In this document: piece after piece, positions 26,956 through 34,678 of the stretch
Position numbering within the stretch: the stretch's first letter is position 1
Layout: each line of letters starts with the position of its first letter
Assembly (NCBI GenBank): GCA_039822005.1
Contig: JBCBMZ010000001.1
Coordinates: 974,766 to 1,038,765 of the forward strand
Direction: 5' to 3'
Length of the DNA stretch: 64,000 bases
Origin: JBCBDX01 sp039822005
GTDB lineage: Bacteria; Pseudomonadota; Alphaproteobacteria; Rhizobiales; Rhizobiaceae
Notes under the pieces: generated by a model
Told to the model about the DNA's origin: nothing
Databases searched by the model: none
Seen by the model: the letters and a program-made list of their open reading frames with translations, nothing else
Program-made: the position numbers and the translations under genes

Positions 26956-28089
26956 ATGACCAAGTTGAAATGGGGCATGATCGGTGGCGGTGAGGGCAGT
27001 CAGATCGGCCCGGCCCACCGATTGGGTGCACTAGCCGATGGCCTGTTTGTCTTGGCCGCTGGGGCACTCGACGCAAATGCTGCCAAGGGCAAGGCGTACG
27101 CGCAAAAGCTGGGTGTCGACGCTGATCGCGCCTATGGCGACTGGCGCGAGATGCTTGCCGGTGAGCGCGCGCGCAAGGATCCGGTCGACTTGGTTACCGT
27201 TGCGACGCCCAACTCAACGCATTTCGAGATTACCAAGGCGTTTCTGGAAGCTGGTTTTAACGTGCTGTGCGAAAAGCCGATGACCATGACCGTGGAAGAG
27301 GGTGAGGAAATCGTGCGCGTCGCGGCTGCGTCAGGCAAGATATGTGCGGTTAACTATTGTTATTCAGCCTATCCCATGGTGCGTGAAATGCGCCACATGG
27401 TGGCATCAGGTGAGATCGGACAAGTTCGTCTTGTGGTGACGTCTTTCAGTCATGGTCACCATGGCGATGCGACTGATGCTGATAATCCGCGCGTGCGCTG
27501 GCGGTATGATCCGACCATGGCCGGTGTGTCCGGCCAGTTTGCCGATTGCGGTATTCATGCGATGCATATGGCCTCTTTTGTTGCCGGAGACGAGGTGCGT
27601 GAACTCTCGGCGGATTTTGCGTCAACGATTCCCGGCCGTGAATTGGAAGATGACGCGATGGTCAATTTCCGCATGGATCGCGGTACGGTCGGTCGCTTGT
27701 GGACGTCTTCGGTTGCCATCGGGCGCCAGCACGGTTTCGATATTCAAGTCTTTGGCGAGACCGGCGGCTTGCGTTGGGCGTCTGAGCAACCCAATCAGGT
27801 TCACTACACACCGGTTGGTGCGCGCACGCAAATCATGGAGAAAGGCGAGGCCGGTCTGTCAGATGCCGCCGCATCCCTGAGCCGTGTCGCGATTGCACAT
27901 CCTGAAGGTTTCCCGCTCGCGGTTGCCAATATTTATGTTGATCTGGCCGCAGCCATTCAAGGTGAAACGCGCGATGCGCTGCCTTCAGCGGAGGATGGAT
28001 TGCGCTCAATGGCAGCTGTCTATGCGGCTGTTCGCTCGGCAAAAGAGCGAGGGGACTGGGTAGATGCCCGGCCGCCAATGTTTCGGTGA
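26956..28089 (+). CDS. Gfo/Idh/MocA family oxidoreductase in LacI inositol regulon (second)
   Basis: A 377-residue dehydrogenase: MIGGGEGSQIGPAHR at the N-terminus, LCEKPMTMT, and a catalytic stretch ADCGIHAMHMA. This longer variety with GGGEGS in the nucleotide loop is frequent in inositol and other polyol gene sets. An AGGAG site precedes ATG 26956, 11 bp after iolE. Along with iolG and the gene at 24908 it gives three candidate inositol dehydrogenases, perhaps for different stereoisomers such as scyllo- or chiro-inositol. Confidence 0.86.
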   Translation: MTKLKWGMIGGGEGSQIGPAHRLGALADGLFVLAAGALDANAAKGKAYAQKLGVDADRAYGDWREMLAGERARKDPVDLVTVATPNSTHFEITKAFLEAGFNVLCEKPMTMTVEEGEEIVRVAAASGKICAVNYCYSAYPMVREMRHMVASGEIGQVRLVVTSFSHGHHGDATDADNPRVRWRYDPTMAGVSGQFADCGIHAMHMASFVAGDEVRELSADFASTIPGRELEDDAMVNFRMDRGTVGRLWTSSVAIGRQHGFDIQVFGETGGLRWASEQPNQVHYTPVGARTQIMEKGEAGLSDAAASLSRVAIAHPEGFPLAVANIYVDLAAAIQGETRDALPSAEDGLRSMAAVYAAVRSAKERGDWVDARPPMFR

Positions 28090-28091
28090 CG

Positions 28092-29102
28092 TTAGTGGCG
28101 TTGGCGCAGCGTGCCGCGCTCGATCAACTCCGGTTCAAACCGTATCGCACGGGGCGGGCTCGCAGGGTCATCCATCAGTTCGACCAGCCGCTCAATAACG
28201 GCGTTCACAATCGACTTTACCGGTTGGCGAAATGTCGTCAGATTTACATTGCTCCAACCGCTGATGGTCATGCCGTTCACGCCGATGAGCCCGACATCGG
28301 CTGGCACCGACTTGCCGGCCGCTTCGAGCGCTGCTTTGGCACCGATGGCGATGACATCGTCTCCACAGAAATAGCCGTCAGCTGGCGTGCCATTGGCGAT
28401 CGCCCGGTTCATCGCGTCAAAGCCCGAATCAAAAGCGTAATCATCGGCGTAAAATATGGGGCAGTCCGTGCCAGCAACATCCAAAAAGCCGGCCTGTCTG
28501 TCCGTGGTTGAAGCTGCTGTTTGCGGGCCACCAATGAAAGACAGCCTTTTGTAGCCCAGTTCTTGCAGATGCAGCGCGGCCAAACGACCGCACGTGACGT
28601 TGTCTATGCCAACCGTGTCGACATTGGGGTTTTCCAGGTGGCGCGCAAAAGCATGGACCACCGGCAAGCCTGCGTTGGAGAAGGCGGTTGAGAATTGCGG
28701 CGGCAGGGTTGAGGAGGCTACCACGACACCGTCGACCGAGTATTGCTGAAGCATGGATTGCGCGCGTTCTGCGTCAAAATCTTCGGTCAGATTAACCAAC
28801 AAAGGGCGCAAATCGCTGTTCTGCAGAGCGGTTGTGAAGGTGTCGAACACCTCAAGATAAAACGGGTTGCGGAAGTTGTTCGATACCAAGCCGATCAATT
28901 TTGTGCGGCCCGTTGAAAGGCCGGATGCCAATACGCTGGGCTTATAGCCCAGCTCGTTGGCTGCGCTTTCAACCAATTGGCGTGTGCTCGCCGAAACCGA
29001 GGCGCCAGGCGTAAACGTACGCGACACTGCAGATCGTGATACGCCTGCGCGTTCAGCAACTTCTTTTAACGTGACCCTTGTTTTCGTTGATGGCATGTTC
29101 AA
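28092..29102 (-). CDS. LacI-family transcriptional regulator
   Basis: A 336-residue LacI/GalR repressor. The helix-turn-helix is TLKEVAERAGVSRSAVSRTF near residues 11-30, followed by the hinge and a periplasmic-binding-protein-like sensor domain. It ends 2 bp from the convergent dehydrogenase gene. The near-palindrome at 29124, 22 bp upstream of its start, and the perfect copy at 24856 suggest autoregulation and control of both arms of the second inositol gene set. The inducer is not evident. Confidence 0.9.
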   Translation of the reverse strand: MNMPSTKTRVTLKEVAERAGVSRSAVSRTFTPGASVSASTRQLVESAANELGYKPSVLASGLSTGRTKLIGLVSNNFRNPFYLEVFDTFTTALQNSDLRPLLVNLTEDFDAERAQSMLQQYSVDGVVVASSTLPPQFSTAFSNAGLPVVHAFARHLENPNVDTVGIDNVTCGRLAALHLQELGYKRLSFIGGPQTAASTTDRQAGFLDVAGTDCPIFYADDYAFDSGFDAMNRAIANGTPADGYFCGDDVIAIGAKAALEAAGKSVPADVGLIGVNGMTISGWSNVNLTTFRQPVKSIVNAVIERLVELMDDPASPPRAIRFEPELIERGTLRQRH

Positions 29103-29123
29103 GTCCTACTGTCGGCTTGACCC

Positions 29124-29143
29124 TTTTGCAATCGGTTGCAAAA
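29124..29143. promoter_or_regulatory. LacI-family operator (near-palindrome)
   Basis: Halves TTTTGCAATC and GGTTGCAAAA differ from perfect symmetry at one base and from the 24856 site at one base. It sits between the divergent lacI gene and the fumarylacetoacetase-family gene, overlapping their likely promoters. Confidence 0.75.
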
Positions 29144-29176
29144 GACTGCCTTCGTCTGAATGAGTGATGGTGCAAG

Positions 29177-30022
29177 ATGAAGCTTTTACGATACGGCCCA
29201 GCGGGCCAGGAAAAACCGGGAATTTTGGATGCGAGTGGGGCTATCAGGGATTTGTCACCCTACGTCTCTGATCTTTGCGGGGAGATTTTGACGCCCGAAG
29301 GTTTGGCCATCATCTCCGCCCTCGATATGAACGCTCTTCCGCTCGTCGAGGGAGAGCTGCGCATCGGCCCGTGCGTCGGGGATGTGGGCAAATTCATCTG
29401 CATCGGATTGAATTATGCCGACCATGCGGCGGAAAGCGGGAAGGAAGTACCGCCTGAGCCGGTCATATTCATGAAAGCCACCTCCGCCATTTGCGGGCCC
29501 GATGATGATATCCATATTCCCCGCGGCTCGGTCGCAACCGATTGGGAAGTTGAACTGGGCGTGGTGATTGGCGCGGAGGCTAAATATGTCGGGGAGGAAA
29601 ACGCTCTCGATCATGTCGCCGGCTATTGCGTGATCAATGATATTTCAGAACGGGACTTCCAACTGGAGCGTTCCGGCCAGTGGGTGAAGGGTAAATCAGC
29701 GGACACATTTGGCCCGATTGGCCCTTGGTTGGTAACGGCGGATGAGGTGCCTGACCCGCAAAAACTGGCCATGAAGCTATCGGTGAATGGGCATGTTTTC
29801 CAGGATGGTTCGACCGACACGATGGTTTACGGCGTTGCCCACGTGATTTCTTATCTAAGCCGGTTCATGAGCTTGCAACCGGGGGATATTATCTCCACGG
29901 GTACCCCGCCCGGTGTGGGAATGGGCCAAAATCCGAAAGTGTATCTCAAGCCCGGCGATGTGATGGAGGTGTCAGTTCAAGGTTTGGGTTCCCAACGCCA
30001 GAACGTTATTGCGGCGCCTTGA
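29177..30022 (+). CDS. fumarylacetoacetate hydrolase family protein
   Basis: A 281-residue FAH-superfamily enzyme. The metal site is suggested by DWEVELGVVIG around residues 117-127 and the following DISERDFQ; the C-terminus has STGTPPGVGMG. Members cleave C-C or C-O bonds in beta-diketo or ureido acids, and some are decarboxylases or isomerases. Control by the operator at 29124 ties it to the second inositol regulon, where it could process a keto acid made there; that link is inferred. It converges with xdhC, overlapping by 17 bp. Confidence 0.85.
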   Translation: MKLLRYGPAGQEKPGILDASGAIRDLSPYVSDLCGEILTPEGLAIISALDMNALPLVEGELRIGPCVGDVGKFICIGLNYADHAAESGKEVPPEPVIFMKATSAICGPDDDIHIPRGSVATDWEVELGVVIGAEAKYVGEENALDHVAGYCVINDISERDFQLERSGQWVKGKSADTFGPIGPWLVTADEVPDPQKLAMKLSVNGHVFQDGSTDTMVYGVAHVISYLSRFMSLQPGDIISTGTPPGVGMGQNPKVYLKPGDVMEVSVQGLGSQRQNVIAAP

Positions 30023-30944
30023 ACGCCACCAACGCCTCCGCGAGCACTGAAACAGCCAATGTCTGGGGATCGCGAGCCGAGGGCACAAGTCCGATCGGGC
30101 CGTAGATGCTTTTAATGTCTTCTTCAGGCACGCCGATGTTGCGCAATGCATCGTCTCTTAATGCCCGTGCGCGCAGACTTCCCTGCGCGCCGATGTAACT
30201 GGCTTCGGTTTTCACGGCTGCTGCCAAAAGTGCCGGTTCCCAATCATGATCATGGAAGAAGAGAATGATCGCTGAGTTGCGATCTGCAATGGCATCTTTC
30301 GGGAACTGGTCTTTGACCAGCTTATCGACATCGCATCCCGATGCTGCGGCGCTGTTGCGTGTTTCGTCGTCATGAGAAAACAATTGCGCGCTGTAACCCG
30401 CCGCCACGGCAAGGCCTGCAAACATGGTCGCTTCCGGCCCTTTGCCCAAAATGGTGAAGTGAATATCAGGCTCATAATTGATCGTTACGCTGCCCGGCTG
30501 CGGGGTCGCGTCGATAAAACCATCGGGATGAACGGAAAATCGCGCGGTATCTCGCGCTGAAAGGCGTGACCGGATGATCTTTAACAAAGCCAGAGAAGGT
30601 TCGGGCACAAGGGTTATTTCCAGTGCGCCGCCGCAAGGCAATTGTATGTCCATAAAAGGTGAGCCGGTGCCATATCGCACGGTGCGGCCTTTGCTCTCAT
30701 AAAGGCTGGCGGCTGCATGATGCTGGAGGTCGCCTTCAACACAACCGCTGGAAAGGCTTCCCACGCTATGGTTGGCGTTTGGGAAGAGCGCCATGGCAGC
30801 ACCGATGGGGCGGTAAGATGGACCTTGCGTCCCTGTGATGACCGCCAGCACGCCGCCTTGGTTTTCTTGTTGCAGCGCTTCAATCGCGGGCCGGTTCGGG
30901 CCATAGGCGATGGTGACTTCAAGAGGGGCCGGCGAGTGATCCAT
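30006..30944 (-). CDS. XdhC/CoxI family protein
   Basis: A 312-residue cytoplasmic protein with an N-terminal XdhC/CoxI domain (LAVITGTQGPSYRPIGAAM, SVGSLSSGCVEGD) and a C-terminal Rossmann domain. XdhC binds molybdenum cofactor and delivers it, sulfurated, to xanthine-dehydrogenase-type enzymes. No xdhAB or other molybdenum hydroxylase is next to it, so its client must lie elsewhere. The region 30945-31101 upstream holds no gene. Confidence 0.85.
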   Translation of the reverse strand: MDHSPAPLEVTIAYGPNRPAIEALQQENQGGVLAVITGTQGPSYRPIGAAMALFPNANHSVGSLSSGCVEGDLQHHAAASLYESKGRTVRYGTGSPFMDIQLPCGGALEITLVPEPSLALLKIIRSRLSARDTARFSVHPDGFIDATPQPGSVTINYEPDIHFTILGKGPEATMFAGLAVAAGYSAQLFSHDDETRNSAAASGCDVDKLVKDQFPKDAIADRNSAIILFFHDHDWEPALLAAAVKTEASYIGAQGSLRARALRDDALRNIGVPEEDIKSIYGPIGLVPSARDPQTLAVSVLAEALVAFKAPQ

Positions 30945-31101
30945 GGCCCCAATTTAATCAATAGAAATTGAAATGGGAGTCACGCAGGGATGATTGTTTG
31001 GTGGCCGCATGCCGAAGCTCACTATCGGCGCAATCAAACCAATTTGACAGATCGACAAAATATTGCATTGCACAAACTGTAGGCATGCGCAAAATGCAGG
31101 C

Positions 31102-31701
31102 ATGGTGACTAATCCTCCCTTCGTGCTGGTGATTGACACAAATGACGCCCGTGCGGCCATCATCAAAGATGGTCTGCGCGCCGAGGGTTATACGCGCATT
31201 GAGGTCATCACGCAGATGGATCAGTTGGCAGCGCGGATTGTGACGCTGCAACCAGATGTCATTGTGATGGATCTTGGGAACCCGAACCGCGACATGTTGG
31301 AAAGCATGTTGCAGGTGACCCGCGCTGTGAAAAGGCCCGTGGCGATGTTTGTGGATCGATCTGACAAACCCTCGATGGAAAAAGCCATAGAGGCGGGTGT
31401 CTCCGCCTATGTGGTAGACGGGTTTCGGCAGGATCGGATCAAGTCGATCATGGAGATGGCGATTAGCCGCTTCAACGCCTTTTCCCGGCTCGAACGCGAA
31501 TTGGAGAGTGCCAAATCTGCACTGGCCGACCGCGCGACAATCGACAAAGCGAAAGGTCTTATCATGAAGAGCCGCGGCCTTTCAGAAGATAAAGCCTATG
31601 CGCTCCTGCGTAAGTCGGCGATGGACCAGAACCGACGGATCGTCGAGGTAGCTGAGAGCCTGTTGATGTCGGCGTTGCTACTTGGTGATGAGGATGACTG
31701 A
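31102..31701 (+). CDS. nasT: ANTAR-domain response regulator / antiterminator (NasT)
   Basis: A 199-residue two-domain protein: a receiver-like domain (VLVIDTNDAR..., with IVMDLGNP at the usual acceptor site) and a C-terminal ANTAR RNA-binding domain (AKGLIMKSRGLSEDKAYALL). NasT binds paired hexaloop hairpins in the nitrate leader and prevents termination. NasS, encoded next, holds NasT inactive without nitrate. I chose ATG 31102 (MVTNPPF) so the receiver domain starts normally. The gene abuts nasS, and its target hairpins are visible at 33076-33113. Confidence 0.92.
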   Translation: MVTNPPFVLVIDTNDARAAIIKDGLRAEGYTRIEVITQMDQLAARIVTLQPDVIVMDLGNPNRDMLESMLQVTRAVKRPVAMFVDRSDKPSMEKAIEAGVSAYVVDGFRQDRIKSIMEMAISRFNAFSRLERELESAKSALADRATIDKAKGLIMKSRGLSEDKAYALLRKSAMDQNRRIVEVAESLLMSALLLGDEDD

Positions 31702-31702
31702 T

Positions 31703-32875
31703 ATGAAGCTTGTCACTGCGGCCTTCATGCCGTTGATCGATGCATCCATTCTAGCTGCGGCCCGCGAGGTTGGCTTTGCGGAAAATGAGGGGATTGATCT
31801 GGTTTTGGTGCGGGAAACATCCTGGGCCAATATTCGCGACAGGATGGCGATCGGCCATTTCAATATTGCGCATATGCTGGCACCGATGCCCATTGCCTCC
31901 AATTTGGGTCTGACGCCCTTTGACACAGAAATCATTGTGCCCATGGCGCTGGGGCTTGGTGGCAATGCAATCAGTGTGTCAGTGGCGCTCGCACAGGCGC
32001 TTTCGCTTCAAGAACACAGCGCCATGCACGCCGGAGTGGCGCTAAAGAAGTTCATGACACAAAGAGCGGCAACTTCCGCTACCAAGCTACGCTTTGGCGT
32101 TGTCCATCCCCATTCGGCACACAATTTCGAATTGCGTTATTGGTTGGCCGCTTCGGGAATAGACCCTGACCATGACGTTGAAATCGTCATATTGCCACCG
32201 CCCTTCATGGCTGATGCGCTGGAGCAGGGAACCATTGACGGCTTTTGCGTTGGTGAACCATGGAATACGGTCACGCAAGGCCGTGGCCTTGGACGTATTC
32301 TGACGACGAAAAATGATATTTGGGCGTCCAGTCCGGAAAAAGTGCTTGGCGTCGATGCCAATTGGGCTCGCAAAAACGGGTCCACGGTTGCCGCTCTGGT
32401 GCGTGCGCTTGGGCAAGCGTCGCAATGGTGCGCCGAGCCGGCGAACCGCCAGACGCTGTCTCATATTTTATCCAGGCCCGATTACCTTGGCATTGATGCT
32501 AAAACCCTTGCTTCTGCTCTCGGCGGTCCGGCGGCGTTCGAGCCTTTCCATCGAGCGGCGACGTTTCCCTGGCAAAGCCACGCGGCGTGGTTTTACACGC
32601 AGATGGTGCGTTGGGGCCAAGTTGAACATCTTCCCGCACACGCAGACATAGCGCGGCGAACTTATCGTCCTGATATTTATCGCCAGGCGTTGAAAGGAAC
32701 GGGCATGGCCATTCCCGCTGCAAGCTCGAAAGCCGAAGGTGCTTTGGCGTCGGCAACCGTTGTGGGTGCGGGAAGCAGCATGTTGACTTTAGGTCCCGAC
32801 GGCTTCTTTGACGGCCAAGTTTTCGACCCGGATCAGGTGGATATTTATATCGCGCAGCAACAAAGGCAAAAATGA
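31703..32875 (+). CDS. nasS: nitrate sensor protein (NasS), NrtA-like
   Basis: A 390-residue protein related to the nitrate-binding protein NrtA but without a signal peptide, as expected for the cytoplasmic sensor NasS. It begins directly with the binding domain (KLVTAAFMPLIDASI) and shares HNFELRYWLAASGI and GFCVGEPWNT with NrtA. The ATG at 31703 has AGGA eight bases upstream, inside the end of nasT; in-frame ATGs at 31688 and 31694 are less well placed. It binds nitrate or nitrite and then releases NasT. Confidence 0.9.
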   Translation: MKLVTAAFMPLIDASILAAAREVGFAENEGIDLVLVRETSWANIRDRMAIGHFNIAHMLAPMPIASNLGLTPFDTEIIVPMALGLGGNAISVSVALAQALSLQEHSAMHAGVALKKFMTQRAATSATKLRFGVVHPHSAHNFELRYWLAASGIDPDHDVEIVILPPPFMADALEQGTIDGFCVGEPWNTVTQGRGLGRILTTKNDIWASSPEKVLGVDANWARKNGSTVAALVRALGQASQWCAEPANRQTLSHILSRPDYLGIDAKTLASALGGPAAFEPFHRAATFPWQSHAAWFYTQMVRWGQVEHLPAHADIARRTYRPDIYRQALKGTGMAIPAASSKAEGALASATVVGAGSSMLTLGPDGFFDGQVFDPDQVDIYIAQQQRQK

Positions 32876-32925
32876 CCGCCTATTTTTGCGTCATGTCTAT
32901 TTTTTTGGCACTATTGATCACCTGT

Positions 32926-32942
32926 TGCACTGCAATGATGCA
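32926..32942. promoter_or_regulatory. NtrC-like binding site
   Basis: TGCACTGCAATGATGCA matches the 17-bp enteric NtrC consensus at 12 positions, with both outer TGCA ends intact. It lies about 120 bp upstream of the predicted sigma-54 start, a usual distance for an enhancer. Confidence 0.55.
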
Positions 32943-33027
32943 AGTCGGTCGTAAGGCTTAAAACCATCTTTTTTTGAACTTTTGTTCTAAGTAGCTGAAA
33001 CTATTAGATTAAATTCTGAAATTCAGT

Positions 33028-33044
33028 TTGGCACGCAATATGCT
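33028..33044 (+). promoter_or_regulatory. sigma-54 promoter of the nitrate operon
   Basis: TTGGCACGCAATATGCT has the invariant GG (33030) and GC (33042) separated by ten bases and departs from the consensus TTGGCACG-N4-TTGCT at one position. It would start RNA near 33055, just upstream of the antitermination hairpins. Confidence 0.75.
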
Positions 33045-33075
33045 TCCTATTCTATAGCCTCCCAAGGCATCGGTC

Positions 33076-33113
33076 ACCCAATGGCGGGTTTCCAAAAAAC
33101 AGCAACGCTGCTG
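33076..33113 (+). promoter_or_regulatory. ANTAR (NasT) target: two hexaloop RNA hairpins
   Basis: Hairpin 1 (33076-33089) is ACCC-AATGGC-GGGT and hairpin 2 (33100-33113) is CAGC-AACGCT-GCTG. Both have six-base loops with A at position 1 and G at position 4, the known ANTAR recognition pattern. The last four bases of hairpin 2 are also the first bases of the terminator stem, so binding of NasT would block termination. Confidence 0.82.
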
Positions 33114-33176
33114 AAGCGCATCGGTCCTCGCAACCTCCTCCTGGCGAGCCTCCGATGTGCTTCAGCGGCTTTTTTT
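33110..33176 (+). terminator. regulated leader terminator before nrtA
   Basis: A long stem pairs GCTGAAGC with GCTTCAGC, ATCGG with CCGAT and CTCGC with GCGAG, and ends in seven T at 33170-33176. It lies 34 bp before nrtA and overlaps hairpin 2 of the NasT target, forming an antitermination switch. Confidence 0.88.
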
Positions 33177-33210
33177 GTTTGTCCCGCGGGACTTTGAACG
33201 GAGTGAAAGC

Positions 33211-34593
33211 ATGAGCGTTTTCCAAACTACACGTCGTCGCCTTTTGGCCATGGCAACTGCAACCCTGGCTGTTTCGACGGTCCTCGTTCCTGCACATGCA
33301 GAATTGCTGGACGTGGAAAAGGACGAGCTGAAGTTCGGCTTCATCAAGTTGACTGACATGGCGCCACTCGCGATCGCCTATGAGAAGGGCTATTTTGAAG
33401 ATGAGGGCCTTTTTGTCACGCTTGAGCCTCAGGCGAACTGGAAAGTTCTGCTCGACCGTGTGATCACGGGCGAACTGGACGGTGCGCACATGCTGGCCGG
33501 TCAGCCGCTTGCCGCGACCATCGGCTTTGGTACCGAAGCTCATATCGTCACGCCTTTCTCCATGGACCTGAATGGTAATGGCATCACGGTTTCCAACGAA
33601 GTTTGGGAGCTTATGAAGCCCAATATCCCGACCGACGCTGAAGGTAAGCCGGTGCATCCGATCTCAGCGACAGCGCTAAAGCCGGTTGTAGAGCAGTTCA
33701 AGGACGAGGGTCGTCCGTTCAACATGGGCATGGTTTTCCCGGTCTCCACACACAATTACGAACTGCGCTATTGGCTCGCAGCCGGGGGCATCCACCCTGG
33801 TTACTACTCGCCAACGGATATTTCCGGCCAAATCGACGCTGATGCACTGCTGTCTGTGACGCCGCCACCGCAAATGCCTGCGACACTCGAAGCGGGTACC
33901 ATTGACGGCTATTGCGTGGGTGAGCCTTGGAACCAGGCCGCAGTCTTCAAAGGCATCGGCGTGCCCGTTATCACCGACTACCAAATCTGGAAAAACAACC
34001 CGGAAAAAGTGTTTGGCCTAACCAAAGATTTCACTGAAGAGAACCCGAACACAACGTTGGCTCTGACCAAAGCGCTGATCCGCGCAGCCAAATGGCTTGA
34101 CGAAAATGACAACGCCAACCGTGAAGAGGCCGTGGAAATCCTGGCGCGCTCTGAATATGTTGGTGCGGATGCGGAAGTGATCGCTAACTCCATGACGGGC
34201 TTTTTTGAGTTCGAAAAAGGCGACAAGCGCGACATTCCGGACTTTAACGTGTTCTACCGCTATTATGCGACGTACCCGTTCTACTCCGATGCCGTTTGGT
34301 ATCTGACGCAGATGCGTCGTTGGGGCCAGATTGCCGAACCAAAAGACGATGCTTGGTATGATGAAGTGGCCAAGTCCGTCTATCTGCCAGACGTTTATCT
34401 GACTGCGGCGCGCATGCTCGTCGAGGAGGGCTATGTCAGTGAAGCTGATTTCCCTTGGGACAGCGACGGATACAAAGTGCCGACACCCGCTGAAGATATC
34501 ATCGACGGCATCGCCTATGATGGCAAAAAGCCCAACGATTATCTGAAATCACTGACGATCGGCCTCAAAGGCGATCAGATGGTCGAAGGCTGA
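33211..34593 (+). CDS. nrtA: nitrate ABC transporter substrate-binding protein
   Basis: A 460-residue exported nitrate-binding protein. The N-terminus TTRRRLLAMATATLAVST has a twin-arginine-like RR motif and a cleavage site near AHA-E, so Tat export is possible. The binding domain shares HNYELRYWLAAGGI and GYCVGEPWN with NasS. The ATG at 33211 is preceded by GGAG at 33200. It is the first structural gene behind the antitermination leader and is followed by a GC-rich hairpin. Confidence 0.93.
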   Translation: MSVFQTTRRRLLAMATATLAVSTVLVPAHAELLDVEKDELKFGFIKLTDMAPLAIAYEKGYFEDEGLFVTLEPQANWKVLLDRVITGELDGAHMLAGQPLAATIGFGTEAHIVTPFSMDLNGNGITVSNEVWELMKPNIPTDAEGKPVHPISATALKPVVEQFKDEGRPFNMGMVFPVSTHNYELRYWLAAGGIHPGYYSPTDISGQIDADALLSVTPPPQMPATLEAGTIDGYCVGEPWNQAAVFKGIGVPVITDYQIWKNNPEKVFGLTKDFTEENPNTTLALTKALIRAAKWLDENDNANREEAVEILARSEYVGADAEVIANSMTGFFEFEKGDKRDIPDFNVFYRYYATYPFYSDAVWYLTQMRRWGQIAEPKDDAWYDEVAKSVYLPDVYLTAARMLVEEGYVSEADFPWDSDGYKVPTPAEDIIDGIAYDGKKPNDYLKSLTIGLKGDQMVEG

Positions 34594-34608
34594 GCCTTAC
34601 TGCTGAGC

Positions 34609-34634
34609 AAGGTGGGCCGCCTTGGCCCACCTTT
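34609..34634 (+). terminator. hairpin between nrtA and nrtB
   Basis: Ten-base perfect arms AAGGTGGGCC and GGCCCACCTT enclose a 5-base loop, followed by TTAT. It probably lowers downstream transcription or protects the nrtA message, favouring excess binding protein. Confidence 0.75.
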
Positions 34635-34678
34635 ATCCTCCCAGGCAAACGCACTCTTATCCGACGGGATTTCCCACG

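Noticed and set aside
26078..27076. 332-codon frame on the minus strand
   Set aside because: Antisense to iolE and the next dehydrogenase start; low complexity and no recognisable domain.
31703..32875. nasS as a nitrate transporter binding protein missing its signal by frameshift
   Set aside because: NasS is normally a signal-less NrtA relative next to nasT; the ribosome site and coupling fit an intact gene.
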